DNA from: Ashinkailepas kermadecensis
Lineage: Eukaryota > Arthropoda > Thecostraca > Neolepadidae
Length of the DNA: 64,000 bases
Assembly (NCBI GenBank): GCA_034440615.1
Contig: JAOTOM010003970.1
Coordinates: 1-64,000 of the forward strand
Direction of reading: 5' to 3'
Both the position numbers and the translations under genes were made by a program. How positions within the stretch are numbered: position 1 is the first letter of the stretch; every line of letters starts with the position of its first letter. The notes beneath the pieces were generated by a model. The model had not been told where the DNA came from. It did no database searches and saw nothing but the letters and a program-made list of their open reading frames with translations. Positions 1-12,400 of this stretch are shown one piece after another.

Positions 1-167
1 TGAGACCACTCCCGGTGAGACCACTCCCGGTGAGACCACTCCCGGTGAGACCACTCCCGGTGAGACCACTCCCGGTGAGACCACTCCCGGTGAGACCACT
101 CCCGGTGAGACCACTCCAGGTGAGACCACTCCCGGTGAGACCACTCCCGGTGAGACCACTCCCGGTG
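1..167. repeat. 15-bp tandem array
   Basis: About eleven nearly perfect copies of a ggtgagaccactccc unit, truncated by the window edge. It lies in the ENOSF1 intron after exon 7. The 144-residue ORF through it ([11 protein letters not shown]...) is a repeat translation, not a gene. Confidence 0.95.
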
Positions 168-276
168 AACTTATCTGCATGGCCTGGACGAGGACGACAC
201 AATCTCGTGCTCGGGTTGTTGGCTGAGCGCTATCCACTGCTTCTTTGTGCTCGCCTACACCAGCTATGGACAATAC

Positions 277-411
277 CTTGGCAATCTTGGCGTGCCCCAG
301 TACGTCGTCAGGCGACGTTGGCTCCTCGATCCAGAGTGGTCGGAACTCAGAGAGCTCCTTCATCCAGTAAATGGCCTCGTCCACCTCCCACCGCTGGTTG
401 GCGTCCACCAT
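277..411 (-). CDS. ENOSF1: ENOSF1 coding exon 7 (metal ligands)
   Basis: Acceptor cctctcag, then [17 protein letters not shown] ... [12 protein letters not shown] ... GHAKIAK. Donor gtattg is non-consensus after position +2 but is in phase 0 at the family's conserved position. The Asp of DANQRW and the first Glu of EEP are expected Mg2+ ligands. Confidence 0.93.
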
Positions 412-3400
412 CTGAGAGGCAGGTCACACCGCACATCGTCTGTCTCTGAGTCAACACCAGTCACACCGCACATCGTCTGAGCCGGGCACCGACTGTCTCT
501 GAGTCAACACCAGTCACACCGCGCACCGACCGTCTCTAAGTCAACACCAGTCGCACCGCAAATCGTCTGAGCCGGGCACCGACTGTCTCTGAGTCAACAC
601 CAGTCACACCGCGCACCGACTGTCTCTGAGTCGACACCAGTCACACCGCGCACCGACTGTCTCTGAGTCAACACCAGTCACACCGCACATCGTCTGAGCC
701 GGGCATCGACTGTCTCTGAGTCAACACCAGTCACACCGCGCACCGACTGTCTCTGAGTCAACACCAGTCACACCGCGCACCGACTGTCTCTGAGTCAACA
801 CCAGTCACACCGCGCACCGACTGTCTCTGAGTCAACGCCAGTCACACCGCGCACCGACTGTCTCTGAGTCAACACCAGTCACACCGCGCACCGACCGTCT
901 CTGAGTCAACACCAGTCACACCGCGCACCGACTGTCTCTGAGTCAACACCAGTCACACCACGCACCGACCGTCTCTGAGTCAACACCAGTCACACCGCGC
1001 ACCGACCGTCTCTGAGTCAACACCAGTCGCACCGCAAATCGTCTGAGCCGGGCACCGACTGTCTCTGAGTCAACACCAGTCGTACCGCAAATCGTCTGAG
1101 CCGGGCACCGACTGTCTCTGAGTTAATACCCGTCCGATGTCCGACCGTGGAATCGAAGATCCGCTAGGCGCGCGCTGCTGTGCCGGTACGGTCGGTGGTC
1201 ACGAGGTCGTCATCAAAGCCATGGCCGGAGAAGTCCGAAAGTTATTGGTGGGGTCCAATGCGTGGAGGTAGGGTGCTGCCATGATGATTGGTGGGACCCG
1301 TCCCATAGGATTCCAGGTTAAGAGAGCAAGGAGTTACTGGGGCCAAGACAAGGATGGTGGAACCCAGGCCCACCGAAAATATTTGAAACTACAGCGGTGA
1401 TCGGAGCGACTTCCAACGGCTTTGCTTAAGCGTCCGGGGACGCATTTCCGTATGCGCCAGAACATGACAAGTAAACTGCTGACGATGGCAAGCATTGATT
1501 ACCGGGATGGCAAACATTGGCTACCGGGATGGCAAACATTGGTTACCGGGATGGCAAGCATTGGTTACCTGGATGGCAAGTATTGGTTACCGGGATGGCA
1601 AGCATTGGTTACCGGGGTGGCAAACACTGGTTACCGGGATGGCAAGCATTGGTTACCGGGATGGCAAACATTGGTTACCGGGATGGCAAACATTGGTTAC
1701 CGGGATGGCAAGCATTGGTTACCTGGATGGCAAGCATTGATTACCGGGATGGCAAACATTGGCTACCGGGATGGCAAACATTGGTTACCGGGGTGCGTCG
1801 CCAGACGCCGACCAGGCTGGTCGTCGCTCATACACCACTGGCCGCACGAAGGTCGGCTGTCGGCTGTCGGCTGTCACCGACAGCTCCGAGAGGGACCGGC
1901 GACAAGTGCAGGACGGATGGTCCCGGGAACGGGACCGGTGGTGTCGGGGACAGGACGGACGGTATCAGAGGACGGGACGGGTGGTGTCGGGGACAGGACA
2001 GGCGGTATCAGAGGACGGGACGGGTGGTGTCGGGGACAGGACAGGCGGTCCCATCACAGGACGGGACGGGTGGTGTCGGGGACAGGACGGGCGGTATCAG
2101 AGGACGGGACCGGTGGTGTCGGGGACAGGACAGGCGGTATCAGAGGACGGGACGGGTGGTGTCGGGGACAGGACGGGCGGTATCAGAGGACGGGACGGGT
2201 GATGTCGGGGACAGGACGGGCGGTATCAGAGGACGGGACGGGTGGTGTCGGGGACAGGACGGGCGGTATCAGAGGACGGGACGGGTGGTGTCGGGGACAG
2301 GACGGGCGGTCCCATCACAGGACGGGACCGGTGGTGTCGGGGACAGGACAGGCGGTCCCATCACAGGACGGGACGGGTGGTGTCGGGGACAGGACGGGCG
2401 GTATCAGAGGACGGGACGGGTGGTGTCGGGGACAGGCGGTCCCATCACAGGACGGGACCGGTGGTGTCGGGGACAGGACAGGCGGTCCCATCACAGGACG
2501 GGATGGGTGGTGTCGGGGACAGGCGGTCCCATCACAGGACGGGACCGGTGGTGTCGGGGACAGGACAGGCGGTATCAGAGGACGGGACGGGTGGTGTCGG
2601 GGACAGGACGGGGGGGGGGGGACAGGACAGGCGGTATCACAGGACGGGACGGGTAGTGTCGGGGACAGGACAGGTGGTATCAGAGGACGGGACGGGTGGT
2701 GTCGGGGACAGGACAGGCGGTCCCATTACAGGACGGGACGGGTGGTGCCAAGGACGGACCCGGCGGTCCACCGACCAGACGACGGCCGGGATCGGTTGTC
2801 TACTGACCAGACCACGGTTGGGACCAATGGTGTCGCGGACAATTCTCAGTCGTCGCCGGTCGTCCTCAAGGTCCTGGCCAACCTTGACCTTGAATTCGTC
2901 CCAGCCGGCCTCCATGAACTGGATACACAGCTGACGGATCTTCTCGTCTGAGTACCCCAGCCAGCCTGCGGGCGGGCGTCGGTCAGGCGCCTCTTTGGTG
3001 GTCACCCGGGTATCCCAGCCAGCTTAAGAGCTCGCTCCAGTCAGATCTGTACCCGACGGCGGTAATCGGGTAAACATGAATGGGGTAGAGCCGTGAGGAG
3101 AGGGCACCACAGCAAATTGAGAAACGCTGCATGGAATGACGTCGTCACAGAACCTAACATGGCGATCTCCAGACACAGCACATGCCGGGAATCAACGAGG
3201 CAGCAATGTTGTCCAGTGTACATGTACCCAAGACCGACTGTCACAAGAGTGCAGGTCTGCTAACCGCGAGGAATCGCCTGCGGTGCTGTGGGTGTTTCAA
3301 GTTTATGTTCAGATTTGGTTATCTCAACACCGTCAGCCCTGTTCTCGTGTTCTAACATAATCATAGGCACTACACCTATAACCTGGAACAGATAACCATT

Positions 3401-6400
3401 TTGTTCGCCCGGTAATCTTCACCACGGGCGAGTCATGGACTCGTTATCATAGGTCCAGTACTTTTAGCGAGTGGTTAAGACAGCTACGGCTACACAACAC
3501 CATCAGGCCTCACCCGCTGCTGTAGTATAGGCCGGGTACCCTTCTTTCAACATGTGCTCCTCCCTCTCCTTCTGCACAGCCGGGTCGGTGGACAACATTT
3601 CCAGCGCTTCTTCTTTGCTCAGCACATCCGAACTGGCACCAGTAACATCAAGGTCAAGGATCACGTCTGGACATGCAAGAGGCCAGAAACCGTAACGGTT
3701 TCTTTGTTTCGATTATCCGAGTGAAACAAGATACGCACTAAATGCATGCTCGAACCAACACTACATCAAGCAGAGATTATTGGTATGAATTGTATTGATG
3801 TCTATTGAGAACTATGTTGGTAAAAAGTGCGCCTATTTCATCCGCTTTGGCTAGTATCCCATCTGGGACAATCACTTTAGTAAGGCGTTACTTCAAATAC
3901 AAATGTGATTTCGAGCGCGTCCACTTAGAGTCCATCTACAGACAATTCTAGCAACTTTTGTTAATAAAACATGTGTCTATCGTTAAATAAATCCCTGCCC
4001 CCGGCCGAATTACTTTCTCACGTTCGGTGACACTTGACCGTACGGCCGGTGCGCCGCTTACCTGTCCGGTAAATTCGCCTTTAATGACAAACAGCGGCGC
4101 GGCGGCGGTCGGGTAGCCCCGTCCATGCCAGGGATGTAGCAAATAAATGCAAACACTGCTACAGTAGTACAGACAGGTATTGCACAAGGGAGACATCCCG
4201 TCGGAATTGTGTCGGTCGAGAACGATTGAACACCTGGACTGTTACCGAGGACACACAAGGATTTTTACTGATGGTTCCAAGAGTACCACAGGAGCAGGGT
4301 GTGCTTTTGTGTGCGGTACTACTGTACGTTCGTTCAGTTTGCCTTTGTATATCTCTGTCTATAGCTCTGAACTTATTGCGATTGTGAAGGCACTGTCTTT
4401 TATGAGGTTTCTCAGGACACACTATATGTGATCCTATCCGACTCCCTTAGCAGCCTTTTGGCGCTGACTGCATTTTATCCCGCGGACCCCCTACTACTTG
4501 ACATTCTCATACGAATTACTATGTTGGAAAGGGAGGGAAAACCGTCTGTCTATGCTGGATCCCAAGCCACATTGGGGTGTGGGGAAACGAGCGCGCGGAC
4601 ACTGCGGCGAAGTGGGCAGCTCAGAATCTCCGCCCACGCATATGCCCACTTCCTGCTAGGGATCACTTCTCAAGGATCACAAATTTCATGTTTACTAAGT
4701 GGCAAGAGCATGGGACAGAGAAAACAACAATAAGTTGCATGTAATCAAGCCACATCTAGGACCTTGGGAGTCATGCCTTCGCAGGTCAAGACAAGAGGAG
4801 GTCACACTGTGTAGGATGCGCATCGGGCACACTTACGCTACCCATCGCTACCACCTGTGTGGGGAGGAGAGACCGCGGTGCCCACGCTGTCTGGAAACCC
4901 TGACTGTACGTCATGTACTTCTCTCGTGCCACCAATTTTTACCCAAGGGCCCATTTTTTTATGGAAGGAAAAAAGATCTTCTTAAACAAAAAAACCCCCT
5001 AAAAAAAAAAAAAAAAAAAATAATTTTTTAAAAATTTTTTTTTTATTTTTTTGCTATTGGCTTTCAAACCACGTATACACCCAGGTAATAGCCCTCACCG
5101 ACAGTGAAGTACTATTAAAAATTTGGTTATGTTAAAGTTGGGTTTTGGCAAATAACTAACTAACTAACGGAGTCATGCCGGGGATGTAGCAAAGAAATGC
5201 AACACACTGCTATAGTACAGACAGGTATTGTACTAACATGGTGGAGGACCAACTCAACACATTACATCGAAAAATGGTGGCGCGTTATTTCTTGGAACTA
5301 ACTTGGGGTGAAATGCGTAGGTATGTTTTAACAGGGGCGGACACGATGGACACGAGGGGTATGTGCAGTCCCCCCCCCATGGAAGGTGGCGCCCCTCCGG
5401 CCGGGAGATGGCGCCCCTCCTGGAAGGCTCGAGTGCACTCCCTTCCCCTCACCCGCTCAATGGATTTTGTTTTCAGCAGCTGCGCCCCTCGGAGATGAAT
5501 AGCTTGGAAGGAAAAGGCGCGCTCCTAAGACGAAAAAGTGCCCCTTCGGTGTGCTCGAGTGCATCGCCCTGCTCGACGGATTTTGAGCCGAAGGCGCCCC
5601 TCCAGTTATTTTTGCAGTTGTGCCCCTGCGGACGCGTGCCCCCATGATAATTCCTGGATCCACCCCTGTGTTTTAGCTCCACCTACCTAGACGTCTTCGA
5701 AGGAACAATTAAAAATGCACACTGACGGAAATAGAACTGGCTGAACTTAACATCTCAGCACAAAAAAAAACTATCACAAAACACACAAAAAAATCAGCAT
5801 ACAAAGCTTATATCTTAACCTGGGAATAAAACATGTCGCAGGTTGCCAACACCAGGGGAGCTGCCAGCTTTCCCACGTTCTCTTTTCTCTTTAAACTGCT
5901 AGTAGTTTATCTCGCGCCCGCCTCCTTGTTGCGGCGATAGACCGTGAGGGACTCCCCGAATTATATCGTCGTCTCCTTGTCGCCCGCCTCCTTGTTGCGG
6001 CGATAGACCGTGAGGGACTCCCCGAATTATATCGTCGTCTCCTTGTTCATGTCGTCTCGTTGTCGCCCGCCTCCTTGTTGCGGCGATAGACCGTGAGGGA
6101 CTCCCCGAATTATATCGTCGTCTCCTTGTTGATGTCGTCGTCTTGTCGCCCGCCTCCTTGTTGCGGCGATAGACCGTGAGGGACTCCCCGAATTATATCG
6201 TCGTCTCCTTGTTGATGTCGTCTCCTTGTCGCCCGCTTCCTTGTTGCGGCGATAGACCGTGAGGGACTCCCCGAATTATATCGTCGTCTTGTCGCGTCGC
6301 TTCTTGTTGCGCAAGCTGACCTGGATCTTGAATATTGGGTCAGATCTCGGCGTGGCGGCCGAGCTCTCCGTGACAAAACGGACCTCCTCGAACGAAATCG

Positions 6401-9400
6401 CGATTCAAAGTTCATATCCATCACTGGACTCGACGCGCTGCTGATTGCCGATCGGCCAAACACGGCTGACGCAATGAGACAAACAAAGCGATGATAATTC
6501 AAACGGAGAGATGAGCCAACACGAGGGAGAAAGCGACTCTCCTGGACGGTTGCTGCCACCACCGTATGGGTAGGCGGGACACATACAGCGTCCTTGACGC
6601 GGCCGTGCTTGTCCCTTGTCGATCTCGGCGACGATGCTCACGTCCGCGCTCCGCGGGGGGGGGGGGGCATGAGCCGTTTCCAGGCGGATCGGACAACGCG
6701 TCTGGTCGTGTTCTGACAGATCTGTACGAACATGACTAGACGCTTCAAAATTAGCCTAGGATGGCCTTCAGCTGTATTAATGTTTAATAATCAGAAGAGA
6801 GCATGCTTTCATAACAGCATGTCATAATAGCAGTCCATTCCGCAACAAACGTGTTCTCATCTTCAGATTAAAAACCAATACAGTCAAAGGCTACGCAAAT
6901 TGTGCACGTCTACCATACGACATGACCAGACGCGTTGTCTCGTGTATGAGACAGGATGATCACGTGACGTGGAGACGAGCAGACAACAGTGGGAGTCATA
7001 GAAGTGACGGTAAACAGGTGAACTTACAAAACTCCTGAGCTGAGTGAGACAAACCGAGACAATACTGCACTTTGCAATCTGTCTGTAGCACGGGCGTTAA
7101 TTTCTGAAAACTTCTGGGCACAACACCTGAAGGCAATGGGTCGGCCCAAATAGATTGGGGGCACACTCCATATGTTAAAAGTTGAAATTATTGGGGGACA
7201 AAGTCAACACTGAGGGGGAACTTTCCCCCTCATAAGTATATAAAACAACACCCCTGGTCTGTAATGTTTCTGTGGTGCATAGATGTTGTATATGGGATGT
7301 TTGAATGGCACGGTTTTGATCCCGCTTGAAAAACGGAAGGTTCACATCATCGTAACGTAGCTACAGAGCGCAGCGGCGCACAGCCTACCGCCGCCCGCGC
7401 AACGGTAGGGTCGAGTTTTGAGAAGATCACGGGCGTCCGACGACCGTACTGACAGCGCGTCACAGACATCAAGAAGGCCATGGGCGGGGATTTATTTATG
7501 GACAGATACATTGCTTATCAGCAAAAGTTTCCTCGAACTGTCTGTAGATTAACCCCTTGAGTGGACGCGCTGAACTTTTTACGCCCCTCCCCCAATCTAT
7601 ATCTGCAGGTTGCGGGCACACTGGTAGCCAGACGCACATGTATCGGAAGTCCATGATGTCGACCAGCTGTTGCGGCGACATGTCGACCAGTAGGCGCCAC
7701 ACGGGCTTCTGCTCGCGGCGCGCCCACAGGTCCCAGAGCGCGTTCACCAGCGCCGCGGTGGCCAGGTGCAGCACGCCCTTGGAGGGTCCGATCTGACAGC
7801 GAGGCGCAGGTGAAGCTGGGCCTCGGGCAGGGCCGCTGCGCGTCACCTGGGTCTGGGGCTGGGCCGGACTCGGGGCACGAGCGCCAGCAGATGCAGCGGA
7901 GTCAGGCCCGGGGAAGCGTGGAGGTTAGATTGGTTCGGGGACAACACTGGATTAGAAACGACATGGTGTGGATTAGACGGCAGCGTGTGCAGCAAACATG
8001 AGACGGCACAGTAAACAGCAGACGGCACAGTAAACAGCAGACGGCACAGTAAACAGCAGACGGCACAGTAAACAGCAGACGGCACAGTAAACAGCAGACG
8101 GCACAGTAAACAGCAGACGGCACAGTAAACAGCAGAGCGGACGGCATAGTAAAAGCAGACGATGTAAAAGCGGACGGCACAGTAAACAGCAGACGGCACA
8201 GTAAACAGCAGACGGCACAGTAAACAGCAGACGGCACAGTAAACAGCAGACGGCACAGTAAACAGCAGACGGCACAGTAAACAGCAGACGGCACAGCAAA
8301 CAGCAGACGGCACAGTAAACAGCAGACGGCACAGTAAACAGCAGACGGCAAACAGCGGACGGCACAGTAAACAGCAGACGGCACAACGGCACAGAAACAG
8401 CAGTAACAGCAGACGGAAAAAACAGCAGACGGCACAGTAAACAGCAGACGGCACAGTAAACAGCAGACGGCACTGTAAGCAGCAGACGGCACAGTAAACA
8501 GCAGACGGCACTGTAAGCAGCAGACGGCACAGTAAACAGCAGACGGCACAGTAAACAGCAGACGGCACAGTAAACAGCAGACGGCACAGTAAACAGCAGA
8601 CGGCACTGTAAGCAGCAGACGGCACTGTAAGCAGCAGACGGCACAGTAAACAGCAGACGGCACAGTAAACAGCAGACGGCACTGTAAACAGCAGACAGCG
8701 GACGGCATAGTAAACAGCAGACGGCACTGTAAACAGCGGACGGCACTGTAAACAGCAGACGGCACAGTAAACAGCAGACGGCACTGTAAGCAGCAGACGG
8801 CACAGTAAACAGCAGACGGCACAGTAAACAGCAGACGGCACTGTAAACAGCAGACAGCGGACGGCACAGTAAACAGCAGACGGCACAGTAAACAGCAGAC
8901 GGCACTGTAAGCAGCAGACGGCACAGTAAACAGCAGACGGCACAGTAAACAGCAGACGACACTGTAAACAGCAGACAGCGGACGGCATAGTAAACAGCAG
9001 ACGGCACTGTAAACAGCGGACGGCACAGTAAACAGCAGACGGCACAGCAAACGGCAGACGACACAGCAAACGGCAGACGGCACAGCAAACAACGTATGGC
9101 ACGGCAAACAGCAGACGGCACAGTAAACAGCAGACGGCACAGAAAACAGCAGACGGCGCAGTAAACAGCAGACGACACAGTAAACAGCAGACGGCAGATG
9201 GCACAGCAAACAGCAGACGGCACAGCAAACAGTAGACGGCACAGTAACCAGGTAGACACTGATTTCCAAGGTGGGGCCTGCGTTCGGTCCCTCGGGTGGT
9301 GTGGACTTACCCATCTCAGCTGGCTTTCATTCACCAGTCCATCCCAGAATTGTCCGAAGTTGTTGAAAATTGAGTCGAGTGTTTTGCCGATCACCAAAAA

Positions 9401-12400
9401 CTTGAGTGCTTTCACACACTCGCACACTGCAAGAGAGACATACTGTCTACTAGAACTGCACACGCATTAGAATGTGGTTTAACCCTCGCGGTGCGGGATA
9501 ATTTTGTACCGCTCGCAGTGCGGGGAGCGGGCTATTTGATATATTTTACACAAGAGACATACGGTAAACGACATGGTGTAGTCACCCACTTGAACGTTTA
9601 GAGTTACTGGAGATTTCTTCGCTATCTCCTTCGCTTGACCTGAGCCAGATCAAACATGCCCGAATGCAGTGACCCACCCATCCTCGGCGTAGTTTTTGGT
9701 CTCTGGTGGTAAAACAAATGCGATTTCGTGCTTCAATATTGATGATATGCAAGTAGAAGACAAAAGTCAAGGTCACCGATCCCGTAAAGGCAAAATGTCT
9801 GGAAATACATGACAAAATCCTGAAGATGACAATTTTCGAAACAGATGGCACTCAGGAAGAGTAATGAATGTCCCCAACCCATACCATGTTTCCCGCACTC
9901 TGAGAATTGTCTGAAAAAATCGTTTTTTTTCTTCGAAAATTGTCTACAAAACGCTTGGAACACAACAAAATTATCCAATCGAATTTCAAAACGCAGAACA
10001 CAGAAATAAACTCGGTGTCCAAAATTACCCTGAATTAGCCATTTTTCCTCCTCAATAGTCCGTATTTCAGCCTCTAGAGCGCCTGGAATGCATATACTTT
10101 CGGGACGTTTCAGGCCACATCTCAGTGGCCTGACCTGATAATGATTTGTGACCTGGCAAGTTTTTTGGGAACATAAATTGTCATTGCATATATTGCGATT
10201 TCGAAATATCGATCAGTGTTATAGATTACAAAGCTTTTGCAATGGAACCATTTTCTGGTTTAGTTCTTCATTTAACCCAAGGACCTGACCTGAGGCCATA
10301 TTTTGTATTTTTAAGTCTATTGATAATTCGTGTAATTACATGTATTTCACTCTTGACTATATATACATATATTTCACTCTTCCATGGTTTGATGCTAAAG
10401 AACGTTTAAATGTGCATCTAAAAACCGTATCGAGACGAGGCCGGGATCAGACCGACCCGCCACAGCTGCGGTATCTCAAGAGCACATAACGCAATTTTTC
10501 GGCACAACGTGCGTAAATCATGTGCTGGGGTACAGACATTTATTTCTGAAAATTATTGTGGGGTGGGGGGGGGGGGGGGGGGGGCGCAATACATGAAGGC
10601 AATGGGCGGGTCAAATAGATTGGGGGCACTCTCCATGAGGTCCAGGGGTGTTGTTTTACATACTTTGGAGGTGGAAAGTGCCCCTCAATGTTGAATTTGC
10701 CCCCCCGATTATAATTGGGTCTGCCATTGCCCGCACGCAATTGGCACTGCCTTCATGTATTTTGCCCCCCCAATAATTTTCATAAATCAAAACCCATGAT
10801 GGGGTCCCATGTTAAAAGTTAAAATTATTGGGTGGGTAGTTAACATCTGGGACACTTGCCACTCAGAAGTATATAAAACAACACCCCTTTGTTGGAGGGT
10901 ATGACATTTTTCAAAATTATATCGTAAGCAGTTCGGGAGTTAGCTGATAAAACATCGAGTGGAAACCCGACCACCGCACTGCGAGGGTCAATAATCAGCA
11001 TTAATACCCTTGTGCCGAGTATCAATGTGGTACCACGGTGTCAGTTTGGACATCGTCCCAGTCAAGTGGATCAAATGGCCAACAATGCCAGTATATCTAA
11101 TATTGTCCGTATTAAGTCGTGTAATCATCGTGGAAGCACTGGCTTGGATCCTCGAAACGTTTCCAGACTACACATCAATAAAATTACAAACTGTACAGCA
11201 TTGGTGCACATCATACAGCACCTGGAATTTTATATCTATCCGCGCGACATTCGTACTGAAACCCGTCACCTGTGCGCCTGGGCTGATTTCGGCATTCAGC
11301 AGTCAGGCTGACACACTATCGAAACGCCCTTCGAAGTATTACTTGCATATAATAAACTGAATCATATTTGGACAAGTTATGCATCAGTGGAACAGTGAGA
11401 AAAACTATATTTTCTTAAACAAACAAATCAACGGCCATAGGCCTTCCTCAGGGTGAGGATGGCCTGTGGCCGATACGCTGGTGATTTGTTTGTTTAAGAG
11501 AATATAGTTTTTCTCACTGCGCCACTTATGCATATCATAAATTAGCTAATACTTCAACATTGTGAGCGTCTGTATACTAAGCTGTTACTCTCCGTCAAAG
11601 TTGTGGCTGCTGATCTAAAAGTTACCATAGGCAGCAGTTATGAATGCAGGTCAGCGTCAGCACCAGCTGCTGCGCACCCTCTGCAACCGCTGCGCAACAC
11701 GATCGTTTGCCCTGCCGCCTCAGGGGCTCCGATCCGCGACCGCCGGCCCGCGTGTCGGGTCTCCCCAGCTGGCGCGCTCTCACCGATCTCGTTGCCCCGT
11801 CCGATGGTGAAGGTGGTGCCGAACGCCTTCAGTGGCGAGTTTGTCTCCAGCACTACCAGAGTGGCCGAGTAGTCGGGATCGGTGTGCTGCGGAACAGTAT
11901 CGGGTGATGTCGCCCCACTTCGGCACCACAGCCATTATTCCAAGCCATGTCGCTGGGTAGCGGGCGGTGGGTCTAAATCCGGAATGAAAGTGGAAAACAA
12001 CACTTAACAGGAGGGATACCTTTGTCATTGAAAATGTTTTCTTGTTTTTGTTAATTTCCATCTGCGCTGTCCCATGCTAAGTCTTCCACCTTTGGTTACT
12101 GGGTTCCACGTCAGCCGTGAGGCCCACTGTTGGGTGGCATCACCTCTATCCCAGTACGATGTCCTGCAACCAGACACAGCAACACAACACAACAACAGAC
12201 AACAACAACCAGCGAGGTTGGGCCGGTAAGCTGAGCGGTCGAACATTATCGGCCAATATCGATCGGCCGACAGTTATCATATCATGTGATCGCTGTGAAG
12301 GCCACGCGCCTGAGCCCGGCGATGCCATCTCCACACCCACTAGCGGATCCAGGGAGGGTCCATTCCGGCCATGCCCCCCCCCCCCCACGAAGCGCCTAAA

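Noticed and set aside
415..1130. CRISPR-like regular spacing
   Set aside because: Units are head-to-tail without unique spacers, and the context is a eukaryotic intron; it is a minisatellite.
1422..2951. 509-codon open frame with WLPGWQ and [10 protein letters not shown] repeats
   Set aside because: Translation of two adjacent minisatellites; several overlapping frames are equally open and the region is intronic to ENOSF1.
7843..9463. Three overlapping 460-496 codon frames rich in [11 protein letters not shown]
   Set aside because: All three minus-strand frames are open across a 19-bp array because the unit has no stop codon; only the first ~40 codons of one frame are real (ENOSF1 exon 3).
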